From the NCBI GenBank assembly GCA_019915015.1, contig JAHBBC010000001.1, positions 372,001 through 436,000 on the forward strand: a DNA stretch of 64,000 bases, read 5' to 3'. The notes under the pieces are model-generated. The model worked only from the letters and a program-made list of their open reading frames with translations, ran no database searches and was not told the DNA's origin. Below are positions 22,903 through 33,513 of the stretch, piece by piece. The DNA is from Auriscalpium vulgare (lineage: Eukaryota; Basidiomycota; Agaricomycetes; Russulales; Auriscalpiaceae). The position numbers and the translations under genes are program-made. Position 1 is the stretch's first letter. Each line of letters begins with the position of its first letter.

Positions 22903-23066
22903 TAACAATTCATGTGAATCACCCAGAGCAAAAGTGACAGAGGGAAAACACAAGTGGACAGGGCGTGGGAGTGAATTACCAAAAAAGGCGACGGAGATAG
23001 TCGTTGCATGGGTCAAAAAAATGCTGTATGTAGATTACATAAGAAACGATTCATAGGAATCGTAAA
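22903..23066 (+). repeat. Repeat tail with terminal hairpin
   Basis: Ends in TTACATAAGAA plus the inverted repeat ACGATTC..GAATCGT at 23046-23063, as at 3081-3098. It also shares the preceding TTGCATGGG and GTCAAAAA words with 3038-3057. The piece directly follows the palindromic tandem units, so these may belong to one element. Confidence 0.6.
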
Positions 23067-24278
23067 GAGGCTGAGGCCGCAGGCGCATGGCCCCAGGCAC
23101 GGCGGCAACGGCGCCGGACGTCGGCCGCCAACCGGCCCGGGCCATGCATCGCGGCGGCCCTGCGCTGAGAGCTTCCTCTCCCTACGCCGATTCACACCGA
23201 CTGCGTCTCTGCGCTCTGCTTTACTGAACGAGTCGGACGAGTAAGTAGCTCACCTCAAGTACTTCAGGCTTCAGATGTTCGCTATGTATCGTCCAGATAC
23301 GCCACTCCGTGTCCTCGCACTCGGCATCGTCAGTTGTAGTCGCACCCAGGAGATCGCGCTCAATAGTCGCGAAGGCGACGCAAAGCTCTGAGCTCGCCTC
23401 GGTAGACGGCGTGAATTTCGATGTGTATGCCCTGCCTTACGACCTCATGGACAATGGACTGACATGCATCTATGACACTTCCGTACACACAGATACGACA
23501 TTCTCGCTGCGAAGGTAAGAGGAAGGGATGCTCAAGCGATGAGCGACAAGCTTAGCTCTATGTGTCGGTGAGTGTACCTCCCAGCTCATCGCTCTGTGCA
23601 GCCGCTGCTACCTTTCGTTCATCTATGCACATTGGGTCCGCATGCTGTACCCCGGACGTGCACACGGATCACACCGCCACCGCAGTGTGCTACCGCCGGC
23701 ACCAGTCGGCCTCAAGCTGCACACGCACCACAAACAGGTCCCTGGGCCCGCGCTGCAACAGTTCGTTGCACCCCGTTCATCAGCATCGGCCTGCCGATAT
23801 ACCACAACGGATTTATGGTCCGCATATCAGCTGCTACAGTGCGTACGCATTCGCCCTGATTCTCTTGTTATTTCTCCAAATCGATACTTCGTTACTTGGT
23901 CAAGAGCAGGTCGTCATATGTATGCGGGAGCGCTCGGGGGCCCCTTCTCCTAGCGTCTACCATCGCGTTTCGAATCTCTCATGTCAGGATAGAAGTCATC
24001 CCACGCAATATCAACGTGACGTGCATCGTGTTCACCCTCGATTCAAGGGCAAGGCGGTGTGTACCCTCGTAGTGTGAACCGCTGGTACAGGACTTATCAG
24101 TCAGAAGGCTCCTTATCGGCGACTTCCTCTTATTAGTGAGCGTACTATCAATCATGTTCAACCCACACGTTTACAGCATGGTTCGTGCACGACTAGGACA
24201 TAGCCCTGGCGTCTCGTACGTCGTATAAGGTCTCTGTTAGTGCAGACCCCACCCTCGCCCCCCCCCCCTCTCTTCAAC
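23067..24278. other. Intergenic, no supported gene
   Basis: Several overlapping short ORFs in different frames; none resembles a known protein or closes with good splice sites. A C-rich run lies at about 24259-24269, just upstream of the next gene. Confidence 0.4.
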
Positions 24279-25195
24279 ATGAAGAGACTCTTCAACATGA
24301 AGAGACTACGCCTAGGATCCCTCTTGCGCATCCGCCAGACACGCACGATCCTCCATCTCCGGAGCACAGCGCCTGAGCTCCTCATGCTGGGACTCCGTGG
24401 GCTCCACGAATCCGCCGATGCGCTCTCCCCGCTAAAGAGTCTCACAGGCGGATTGCTCTTCCTGATCGAGACGTACCAGGTCCGTCCCCTTCCTCTGCGT
24501 GCTGAATCTGTTTTCCTGAACATTTTCGCAGACCGTCGCCTCGAATCTGCAGCAAGCGGAGCGCATCGTCTACCGCGTGCAACATCTCGGGTATCTTCTC
24601 GCCCAAGTTGCTCCCGTTGGCCAAGACGTCTCTCCCCTGGTACAGTATGCGATCTGGCACTTTGACTGGTAAGATATGCGCGGCACTCACCAGTCGCTTG
24701 TCATCTACTGACGAGTGGACCCAATACTTAGCACCGTCCAGGAGATCATTGCGGACCTTAATGTGTACCGGAAACTCGGTTGGGTCACACGCATCGGTCT
24801 AGGCCGGAAGTACGAGAGGCGATTCTCTGACGCCCATCGCCGAATTGACGAATCTGTGGCTGCATTCACCGTACGATGCAATATCTTCCGCTGGCCAGCG
24901 CAATGTACTGACTTACCTCATAACAGCTAGCCCTCGTTATCAAAGACGGGCGAGACTCAGAACACATACTCCCAAGACTCGACGACCTCACTTTACGTGT
25001 CCTGCAATCCCAGATTTTGCAACAGGTGTGCTTGAAGCCTCTTCTCTGTCGCCTCTCCTCGGTTATCGTTGACTGGCGATGCAGGAACATCAAATATGCT
25101 CAGAGACTCTTCTGACCTCGTTAGGAAGCCGCATCTCCCGTTTGGAATTTGCTACGAGCAAGTTACAAGTCGGGGGATGTGTCCTCGTAACTTGA
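24279..25195 (+). CDS. Solo MLKL N-terminal-like helical-domain protein, 5 exons (228 aa)
   Basis: Exons 24279-24479, 24532-24668, 24732-24870, 24927-25025, 25085-25195 join in frame to 687 nt. The block LHESADALSPLKSLTGGLLF, then a long helix, then RKYERRFSDAHRRIDE and a helix with VAAF, matches the adaptor helical bundle related to the MLKL N-terminal domain. That domain starts many basidiomycete NLR-like and kinase proteins. Here the frame ends soon after the bundle, with no NACHT, kinase or repeat domain. It may be a free-standing executioner or decoy, or a truncated receptor. Two in-frame ATGs (24279, 24297) lie in a tandem 18-bp repeat, so the exact start is uncertain. Family membrane activity is inferred. 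Confidence 0.6.
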
Positions 25196-26084
25196 GGTCC
25201 GTTGAGCCTTCGAGTCTATTCAATTTCTCCAATAGGTACAACTTCGTCTGTTTGACCATCCATGGCCCTTCATGTGTTCTATATGTTTCGACTCCTACAA
25301 TATGCAGATCAACTTTTCATTTCGGACATGACTATGATATACAAATGATATATGAGTTTGATTGATGCTGTGGTGCTGCAGACGCGCCAGATTGCACACA
25401 TGCGGGTCCCGCAACAGCTTCAGCAAGAGCTTGTGCGCACCTGGCGTGTCTCTGTTCAGTTAGCACAGACCGGCACGGGCACACTTTATCGCGTAGACTG
25501 CCTGTATGCGCACGGATATCGTGGGTCATGCACCTTTTCATTTATACAGGCGCGTCGGCTTGAACCATTCAGTCGTCGACAACATGGTCCAGCTACTATG
25601 AGACGATTGCCCTCCAGTCTACAGCGCAGTAGATCCCCGCCGGCAAGCAGTCCTTCCACCTCGCCCAGGCTGGCTGGCCGCAAGTTTGTGAAAACCAGAG
25701 CATTATACTCTCATTTCAGCTTCCCGTGTACTTGATGACGGACAATTGGGCGCGCTGCGTGAAAGACGAGTGTGTGCATCAGACACGTGCTCACGGTATG
25801 AAGGAGACGACGCACCTAGATCGACGATTCCCTACGAGCCGGCACCACACCTTCCGCACCAATGCCGCGCCGGCCCGCGAAAGACGCGTCAGTATTCATG
25901 TACCGTCTCACAACAGGCAATGGTGGTCATGCTGGGCGTGGCATACTGGATGCTGGCCGAGCATTGAGCGGGCAGGCGGTAGGTAGGAGCGACGACGTAC
26001 TGCGGACTTGTGGGATTTACGACTCTGACGAATGAGGGGTTTAAAGAGGCTGGGGCTGATGGGTCGCCATAGAATGCGTTAGGA
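25196..26084. other. Intergenic, no supported gene
   Basis: A plus ORF at 25352-25735 starts MSLIDAVVLQ and has no family resemblance. It lies downstream of the MLKL-like gene but no in-frame junction to it was found. No receptor ATPase motif is visible. Confidence 0.4.
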
Positions 26085-26335
26085 ACAGGCAGCTGTAAGC
26101 TTCGACCGCTCGAGAAATGTGTCGCTGCAGTGGGTGCCAAGTCCCAATGGGATGAGCGTCTAGAGGGAGCTGTGAGCGAACGCGATGTATCGCCACCGGC
26201 GGCAGACGTGGGTTGTCCGTATCCATGCAAGGCGAGCGAAGCCGACATCGTAGGTAGAAGGATCGAATTCGGAGTAGGACAGGAGTATAAGATAGAGAAT
26301 CTCGGGGGGAAGACGCGCAATTGGAAGGAGATCGT
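26085..26335 (-). pseudogene. F-box domain fragment
   Basis: The minus strand reads IARLPPEILYLILL, a short acidic linker, then WIRTTHVCRRWRYIA, the standard F-box of basidiomycete adaptor proteins. The Trp that normally ends the motif (SSLW) is a TAG stop at 26160-26162. Homologous-looking sequence (TLIPLGLG, FLERSK) continues in frame for about 28 codons to a second stop. No LRR part follows, so this is a broken remnant. Confidence 0.7.
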
Positions 26336-26932
26336 TGTGTGGGCCCGGACGTCCGGCGACAGAGACGTGATCATGCGCTCTTCGCAATGCAGAGGGTTCG
26401 CTTCTGTAAGCTCGTCCAGCGAAGAACGGCCGGGCGAATTGTCCGCCAACTGGAGCGATGCATTGCAAGCCCATATCGCTGGCCCCCCTGGCCTGTCGAA
26501 GAGTCAGATAGAGCACCACTTGAGTACTCCTCACAGCACGCACCTCATCCTGTCGTCCAGTTCACTTGTTCTTCCTCTCCAAACAGTGTTGTCCTTAGAT
26601 CCAGCGAGTAGCTTGGGGAGTCTAGAGAGGTAACCTGGTTTGGCTGGGTCCTGAAGTCGTTGAGTCGCCCAGCCAACGCAATCTGACTGCCTGAAGGATG
26701 ACCCGATCGCTCATGCAGATAGGTAGAGGATATGATTTGAAAGGTAAGAGCAGTCTGACCAGAATGACTGGCGGGGACAGACCTGCGCTCGCAGCGCGCG
26801 CGCAATGCAGGCTGTTGTTTGCGCGTGTTTGGATCGAAAGCGCTCTTTCTCCCCTTTTCCTCCCCCACCTTGAATGCGTTGTCCAGGCGGCATTCCAAGG
26901 CTCCCTATGATCCACTGATATGTTAGGTCAAC
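26336..26932. other. Intergenic, nothing recognised
   Basis: Short ORFs in several frames; no family, repeat or RNA recognised. Confidence 0.4.
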
Positions 26933-27472
26933 GAGGATTTCAGCGAGAGGGCTCTGTCACCTCTGCACAACACGCCGTTCATCCTTTCCGCCTGCACCAG
27001 GCGATATCGCACATATGCCGATGCACCGATGATGACTCTCAGCCTCTCTGAGCAGTACAAGGACGACAGGGTACGTCGTGATGGGCTTCATTCTCGTCCT
27101 GCATATTCTCTGACGCCTCCCTTTTTCTCAGTGTCCGTATTCGTTGGCGGTGCGGGGGATCCGCCAGCATTCGGTGCCCTGCAAATGCGCATCTCACTTG
27201 ACAGTGGTAGTCGACACCACTGGTATATCTCCGAGTTCGACGAGAATGTCGACTTCGGGGGCGAGTCGCTTCAACAACAAGACGCATATCTGACGTTGTG
27301 GCGAGAAGAGGAGCCTGTATCGGTGCGTATCGACTCGGCTATATGCGCTCAGTTACTGATCCAAATGGCACAGGTCAAGGGAATGCACATCCGAGTCGCA
27401 ATCAACACTGTGGCCGAGCTTTTAGTCATCCCGCCCCGCCGCTGGCAACTCAGCATTCAATCCCATCAATGA
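26933..27472 (+). pseudogene. Coding-like segment, probably the C-terminal part of a degraded gene
   Basis: From a TTAG acceptor at about 26930 the frame reads VNEDFSERALSPL.., passes ATG at 27029 and stays open to a stop at 27470-27472. The stretch with HHWYISEFDENVDFGGES looks like real protein. A candidate intron (27071 to about 27132) does not keep frame by one base, so either there is no intron or the gene is broken. No family named with confidence; similar ends occur in basidiomycete F-box proteins. Confidence 0.35.
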
Positions 27473-27959
27473 TTCATCGTGTTTGGGCATTATTGACACC
27501 GAAATGTGTGTTTGCCAGCCAGGCTAGATTTGAATACCCATGGAGGCGCTTGCTCGCAGCCGTTTGTGCCGCCAAGGACCGCGTCCGCCAACTCTTAATT
27601 CGTCGGGAAAGCCTAGCAGGGTGCTCGTACGTAGCTTCTTGCCATTCTGCTCGCTTGCCAGTCTGAAGAGTCGGTCACGCTACATAGGATCGACTCGCAC
27701 TTGTCATTGTGCGCCGGATTGATATTATACGGAGCACTCAGGCTGGGGCAGGTTCCCATGGAGGTGTTGACGAACTTTTGTGCGTACCGCGTTCGTCCCA
27801 TCGCACGCCTCGACTGAATTCTTCGTTTGTTTCCAGCGTCATTTACGCGTACATAATACAATATGGTTCCAGGTTGGCTTTAGTAAAACTTTGGCAATTC
27901 GACGCTATCCCCGATACTTCCGACGCCCTCCGTCGGGTAACCAACCACCTGAAGACGCC

Positions 27960-28010
27960 GGGTATCCATAGAAAATGTCCTATAAAGACGATTATCAGGA
28001 ATCGTAAAGG
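27960..28010 (+). repeat. Diverged copy of the hairpin repeat end
   Basis: ACGATTATCAGGAATCGT at 27988-28005, followed by AAAGGGGCTGA, parallels 23046-23075. It lies about 120 bp upstream of the F-box/LRR gene. Confidence 0.45.
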
Positions 28011-28127
28011 GGCTGAACAGCTGAACAGCAACCGACGCTACCCAGTCTCAACGTCCAACGTCCACGCGTGAGCATCTGCATCAGCTACGATGGACCTATC
28101 TTGACGGTGGCGTTATTCAGAGCCAAG

Positions 28128-29384
28128 ATGGCGCCCCTCCTCGCAGCCGAGCTCTTGCGCATCGTCATCGCGCTCACTCCACGCGCAGACCTGCTCGCCG
28201 TGCGTGCAGCGAGTAGGACCCTGCGCAGCATCGCCACCCCCGCAGTGTTCCGCATCGCCAAGGCCAACAGTACCGTGGAGAGCGTCGTGGCTCTCTGCGA
28301 CCTGCTGCAAAGCGATCTACGTGTCCACGTCAGGGAGGTTGTCTACGAGGACTGGTATTGCAGCCAGGAATCTGGTACGTACTTAGCTTCATTATCGTTC
28401 ACGGAGCATGGCGGTCTGATCTCGTCTTCAGAGAAGCCAGAAAGCACCCCACCCCAAGACGACCAAGCCGAGGTACAAGTGCACCTCGTGCGCGCGATCG
28501 AGTGCCTACCCACCCTCCCCGCGCTACACACCCTTTCCCTGATCTTCCACAACACTTTCACGGAGCCGACATCTGCGTATATCGACGACGAGCGTTCTCC
28601 CTACCTGGACCTCCAGCGCGCGACTCTCACCGCCCTCGCCACCGCCGGCCCTATGCCTGCCCTGCGCGCGCTCACCCTCGACAACATCATAGCCTTCACC
28701 GACGCGCTCTACGCGGACCCGCGCTTCCTCGACGTGCTATCCGGGGTGCACGCTCTGCGGCTTACCCTGCTCTCGGATACAGATCTTGAAGGCGCGGTCT
28801 TCCAGGACCCGATCGTCGAGTTTTTCTCTGACGTGCTCCCGCCGCTGCTCGCCGCACCCGCGGCAACGCTCACCACGCTCGAGCTGCGCGCGGACCAGGA
28901 CGTCGGCGGGATCCCCGGGCTGTTGCCCGCCCTTGGAGAGCTGCGTTGCCCGAGCCTCCAGCGTCTCTCGCTGCGGCATGTGCTCTTCGCGGGGGACACC
29001 GGTGCCGAGGCGTTCGTGCTCGCGCACGCGGATACGCTCACGTCCCTGCGCCTCGAAAATTGCAAGGTGTCCATTGGTTTGGAAGAGGACGGCCCCGACC
29101 GCGCGTGGGCACAGATTTATGGTGCGCTGGCAGAGGGGCTGGTGAATCTGCGGGAGCTTGACGTCGAGGAGGACCACGAGGGTGCAAATTGGCCAGATGG
29201 CAACCCCGATGGGCGCAAGCTGCGCTACACGAAAATGGACGAAGGGTATGGCTGGAATTCGTACTTTGGGGAGGACGAAGATATGAGTAACGAGGCGTGG
29301 GTTCTGCGCGACGATGAGGGGCTGGAGGCGTTCCGGACTGTTGTGCGGGCGCGTGCAGGCAGCGAAGTTGATGGAGTGCCATAG
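28128..29384 (+). CDS. F-box/leucine-rich-repeat-like protein (419 aa)
   Basis: Single open frame. The N-terminal LLAAELLRIVIALTPRADLLAVRAAS resembles a short F-box-like helical pair. It is followed by repeated hydrophobic blocks such as LPALHTLSLIF, MPALRALTLD, VHALRLTLL, TLTTLELRAD, LQRLSLRHV and TLTSLRLENC, which are LRR strands. The C-terminus is acidic. Such proteins are substrate adaptors of SCF ubiquitin ligases and form large, fast-evolving families in Agaricomycetes. A 57-bp GTACGT..TTCAG segment near 28375-28431 could be an optional in-frame intron. ATG 28128 was chosen because the domain starts there; earlier in-frame codons are not ATG. Confidence 0.75.
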   Translation: MAPLLAAELLRIVIALTPRADLLAVRAASRTLRSIATPAVFRIAKANSTVESVVALCDLLQSDLRVHVREVVYEDWYCSQESGTYLASLSFTEHGGLISSSEKPESTPPQDDQAEVQVHLVRAIECLPTLPALHTLSLIFHNTFTEPTSAYIDDERSPYLDLQRATLTALATAGPMPALRALTLDNIIAFTDALYADPRFLDVLSGVHALRLTLLSDTDLEGAVFQDPIVEFFSDVLPPLLAAPAATLTTLELRADQDVGGIPGLLPALGELRCPSLQRLSLRHVLFAGDTGAEAFVLAHADTLTSLRLENCKVSIGLEEDGPDRAWAQIYGALAEGLVNLRELDVEEDHEGANWPDGNPDGRKLRYTKMDEGYGWNSYFGEDEDMSNEAWVLRDDEGLEAFRTVVRARAGSEVDGVP

Positions 29385-30960
29385 TTCCTGCGCAATATAA
29401 ATCCGTCGTATGCAGCCGCGCTGGAGTCTTTTCGGGCAATTCTTCGTGCGCGCGCGGGCAGCGCCGACGATGTGTGATGGAGGACGGTGAGGACAAGGTC
29501 TGATTAAAATACAAATGTTTTCCATCAACTTATGCACTGTTTTGCTTGCTACCCTTCACAATGCGTCGACGCGCTCTCACTCGTGACATCGTATTTTTGT
29601 TTTATTTCTTAAAGCCAAACAATCCGCCGTATATATAAGTCGATGCCCTTCCTTGTTACCCGTTCGGTTCCCTATCCCTTGTGATTCTCGCATCATCGCA
29701 TACAGCCACCACACGTAAGAGGGCGATCGTAGATCCGCCGTCACATAGTTCACCAACGATACGAAGATGCAGGGGTGCATGTTAGCGGAAACATAGCAAA
29801 ACAAGTAAAGAAGACGAATACCTCCAGCGACGACCTTGTTGACCATGTTGGCGGAAACGAGCTTGATCGTCGAGCACGCGCCTTGTGCGATGCAAGCAGA
29901 GTTGAGCAGGACACCGGACGAGCCATGGAGCACCGAAACATGCGAGCCTGAAGTACGCACTGCGGAACGCGGTTCAGCGGTAGGTGTGGCGCAAGCGCAA
30001 GGTCCCAACTTCCTAAACGAGAAGAATACGAGAAAAGCGTGCGCGGGCGTCCTCGTCCTGGAGATAGGTCGAGAAGGCGTGCAAAGACGTCGCAGCAAAG
30101 CACAAAACCGGCCGATGAGTATGCAAAAGACCTAAGGCAGTCGATGTGAGCGGGGGTCGCGGCAAAAAGAGAGATAACGCGCACTTTATTGCGCATGGCA
30201 GCCCATCGCCGCACGTCGACCATATACTCCGCCTATACCGGAGTGAGGATATGCCGCTTCCTTATCCAGGCAAAGATCATCGCATGGATATGAAAAAGGC
30301 TGTGGAGCTAGCGAGTCACTGCGTTCAGGGCCCGGATACTACACATTAAAGTATCTCCGACCACGTCAGCTACTCGGAGTCCCGGAAGCGGGGAGTGAAA
30401 CTCGGCAAGTAGACCGAACAAGACGGGACCACGTCAAACACTAAGAGTTCGAGTAGACAGCCTGCTCGGACCTTAAGTAGGTAGCCCGCTAGCACTCAAA
30501 GTAGCTGGGACCAGCTCGTAGTAGGCTACAGCGGTGGAGGGCGGGCGCCGCGCGGGCGGGGGCGGGGATCTGAATGGTTATGAGAGTCATGATGCCTGTA
30601 ATATACAACTCACTCGAATATATTTTGCTCTACCTGTCCAGTCAAAGCCTCACGATGGTTATGAGAGTTATGATCCATCACGATATTTATGGCGATGGTA
30701 ATGCCGGTGGCATGAGGCCTGTTGCTCTGGGCTGCTCATTAGTAATACTGTTCACACTTTGCAAGGATTATGAGAATCATGATGCATTGCAAGCCGGGCA
30801 CAGGATAATATACATTGCAATCGGTGGGTATCTAACGAGCGCGTACCATCGGGCAGCAGGCAGGGGGCAAACGAAAGCGATACGAGAGCAGGAGCGACGG
30901 AAACCGTGCGAGAGCAGGAGCAGGGGGTCGTTGGGGCACAAGGCGCGAGAGGAGAGTGCC
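29385..30960. other. Intergenic; weak exon-like piece on the minus strand
   Basis: A TATATAAG motif lies at 29632-29640 without a supported gene. On the minus strand about 29960-29830, a piece reading HVSVLHGSSGVLLNSACIAQ is bounded by a TTCAG acceptor and GTATTC donor; no family was recognised. At 30577, 30659 and 30770 a GTTATGAGAGTCATGATSC-like word repeats three times. Confidence 0.35.
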
Positions 30961-33033
30961 CTAGCCGCCTTTCACGGCCGAGCGAGTCATGCGGCGCGTG
31001 GTGACGGGGGCAGACGACGCCGTCGCTTTCCCCCTGGCGCGCTTCGGGGCACGCTTCGCCTTGCTGGGCCCGTCGGGGGCGTCGGTAGTCAGTTCTTCAG
31101 GCTCCTCGTCGGTCGTCGCCTTCCTCTTGGTGCCGACCTCGGGCGCACGGAGGCTGGTGTCGAGGGTCAAGGAGGGCGAGGAGGAGAGCGTCGGCGACGT
31201 CATGCCGTCCCCGGTGCTGATGGTTGGCAAAGTGGCGGCAGCGGGCGTTGGCGAAGCGAGGTCGGAGAGTGGAGAGCCAGGCGGCGTCGTGTCGCGCGTA
31301 GCTGCAGATGCCGCGCTGGTGCTGGTCGCAAAGGAGATGTCGGTCATGGTCTGCTCTGCGGAATCTGCACAACGTCAGACGCGCCGCCTGAGCCCGCAGA
31401 AGCGACGTACCTAGAGCAGGGGGCGGAGAAGGCTCGCGGGGCGTAGGAGCAGGGGTGGGAGGGATCGCGGCTGGGGAAGAGGCTATATCCGCGATGGCGG
31501 CCGCGCTGGTGGAGGCTGCGGCGAGCGCACGCTCGAGCGGGACGTGGGCCGATGTTGCTGCATCTGCTTATGGTAAGAATCACCAGAGTACTGGAAGGAC
31601 GCGGGACGCACCTGTAGCTCCCGTAAGAGCCATCTGTGCCGCAATACGAGCCGCTCGACGGCGGGCTAACCCATTGTTGACCGGGATTTCCTGGGGCTCT
31701 TCAACTGTCACCCTTCCCTCCGCGTTGCCAAAGATGTTTCTCAGGCAAAGTGAGCCCAGATGCAGAGCGATATAGAACGGCACGTACTCGTTCCACCACC
31801 GGAGGGTGCCCTCAACGTGCGGGTCCGTTGGGCAGCTAAACCAATGAATAATTTGGTGGCGAAACACCTCGTAGGAGAATCGGCCGTCTTGGGCCGAAAA
31901 CGTCGTCTGCGAGCTCATCATATATCGAGTCTATCAAGGGTAAGTTGCGCAAGAAATCCATGCTGATGGAGACGTACCAATTCGCAAATGTATGCGATGA
32001 GGTATCCGGTGATATGCGTGATCCCATGGATCTCCGCGTTACTCCCAGCGAAGGAGACTGATTCCGTCGTCGGATCCGTCATCGCTTTGCTCTTGCCCAG
32101 GAGAATGTGCCGGCCGACCTGGACAACGTCAGAGACTGCGAGACTGCAACAAATTTGCACCTACGCGGATGATCGCTGCACTTCGGTACAAGCCCTCATC
32201 CGGGTCTTCTCCGTCCTTCGAGTGGTACCTGTAACCTTCGTACACTAGGAGCGGTGGTTCCGAATGCATCGGGAGAAGGCCTTTTTTGAAGTGTTCATAC
32301 GTGCTGAAGGTGCTGGTCAGAGAGGATAATTTGATAGAGGATAGCAGGCACTCACCGCTCAGGGTCCGTCTCGAATGACTCGTAATAATCGACGGGGCAC
32401 AGGAGCCGGCCGAGTGCCGGATGGAAGAACCCACACGTTGCCTTCATGCCTACCCCAACGGCTGGCTGCAGAGGCGAGTTGAGGTCGTCCGGCACGTATG
32501 TGTTCACCATGTCCCTGATGGCGTTGCGGTCGCTGGCGCGTACAGCTTTGATCTTCTTCATCATCTGGACAGTCGGCTGAGTCGTGAGTTGAACAAAGCA
32601 CGTATATGCGCTCACCTCTTTTGCGATCATGGCAAGGGTTTTCTCGTCCCCTGCGGCAACGAGCTCCTGGAGACCGGGCACTCGTCGTTCGATTTCCTCA
32701 TAGGCATGGAGCAGCTCGGTCTGTCTGGCCTCGGGCCTGGAAGACGCGTAAGACGGGAGCGAAGCCATCCGCGACACTCACAAATTGGGGTTGCTGTTGC
32801 CTGAGCCGGCGAGGAACACGTCCTCCATATGAGTTGTAGGGCCAATCAGGCCGCGCGCGGCAAACTTTGCCGCGATGAGGTAGCTATAAACCGGGTTAGC
32901 TCGCTGTGCGAAATGAAGTGGCGCGCATATATGCGTACCTTTCCTTTGTGCATACGATCGGGGCGCTTGGTGCTGCGGCGCCAGCGCTAGCGGGGCCGGC
33001 GCTAGCGGGGTTCTCTACCGTCCTCGAGATCAG
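30961..33033 (-). CDS. DUF6698-type fungal protein, at least 10 exons
   Basis: Exons (minus): 33033-32939, 32883-32782, 32736-32616, 32564-32356, 32303-32165, 32118-31978, 31930-31612, 31557-31411, 31364-30961; from ATG 32828 they give 1527 nt (508 aa) in frame. The frame stays open upstream through 33033, so the true 5' end is unresolved, possibly near the copia insertion at 33296. MVNTYVPDDLNSP, GRLLCPVD, YEHFKKGLLP, AMTDPTTE, and FSYEVFRHQIIHWF..LRWWNEYV follow the order of the DUF6698 family of Agaricomycete proteins. The C-terminal third is low-complexity Ser/Thr/Pro/Ala and ends in a basic tail (KRAPKRARGK) that could be a nuclear signal. Function unknown. Confidence 0.75.
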
Positions 33034-33290
33034 CTTGCGCCCAGGAGAAACGGTAAACGCTACCTTGAGGAGGGCTTGCAGACGACATGCCAGCGAGGAC
33101 CCAGGCGAGGCTGGGGGAAGAGGGGAAAAAGCAAGCGACGTCGCAGCTGGAACGCATCCGTTTAAGAAGGCGCCCGAGCGATGACGTCGTTGCTGCGATC
33201 TCGAGGCCGGTCATGTGATCGCGTCGGTCCAAAATCAGCCAAGTCGCGACTAGGGCATTCGCAACGCGCTCGTCCTCCACCGCCCGCACC

Positions 33291-33295
33291 ATCCG
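33291..33295. repeat. Target-site duplication, left of copia element
   Basis: ATCCG directly outside the left LTR; the same five bases follow the right LTR at 38717-38721. Confidence 0.85.
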
Positions 33296-33513
33296 TATCA
33301 ATTGACAGACTGGTGCGGAGCAAGCAAGGTTAATTAGATACTCGAGACATGAGAATACAATGAAATAGAGAGCATACCTGGTGCGGAGCAAGCAAGGTTA
33401 AAGGGGCTTGTGCTCCGCCCCAGGATCTAAGTAAGACTTCAGCCACACAGCCTCCGGCCCTCTGCCTCAGTCCCTACGACTCACGTCCCTACGACGCTAG
33501 TCATCCTTCGACA
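33296..33513 (-). repeat. 3' LTR of copia element
   Basis: 218 bp, TGTCGAA..TTGATA on the minus strand. It encodes the last five residues and stop of the pol frame. Contains a 22-bp direct repeat (GGTGCGGAGCAAGCAAGGTT core) twice. Confidence 0.95.

Noticed and set aside
22504..23066. CRISPR array
   Set aside because: Only two long diverged units with internal palindromes, no regular short repeats or spacers, in a eukaryotic genome.
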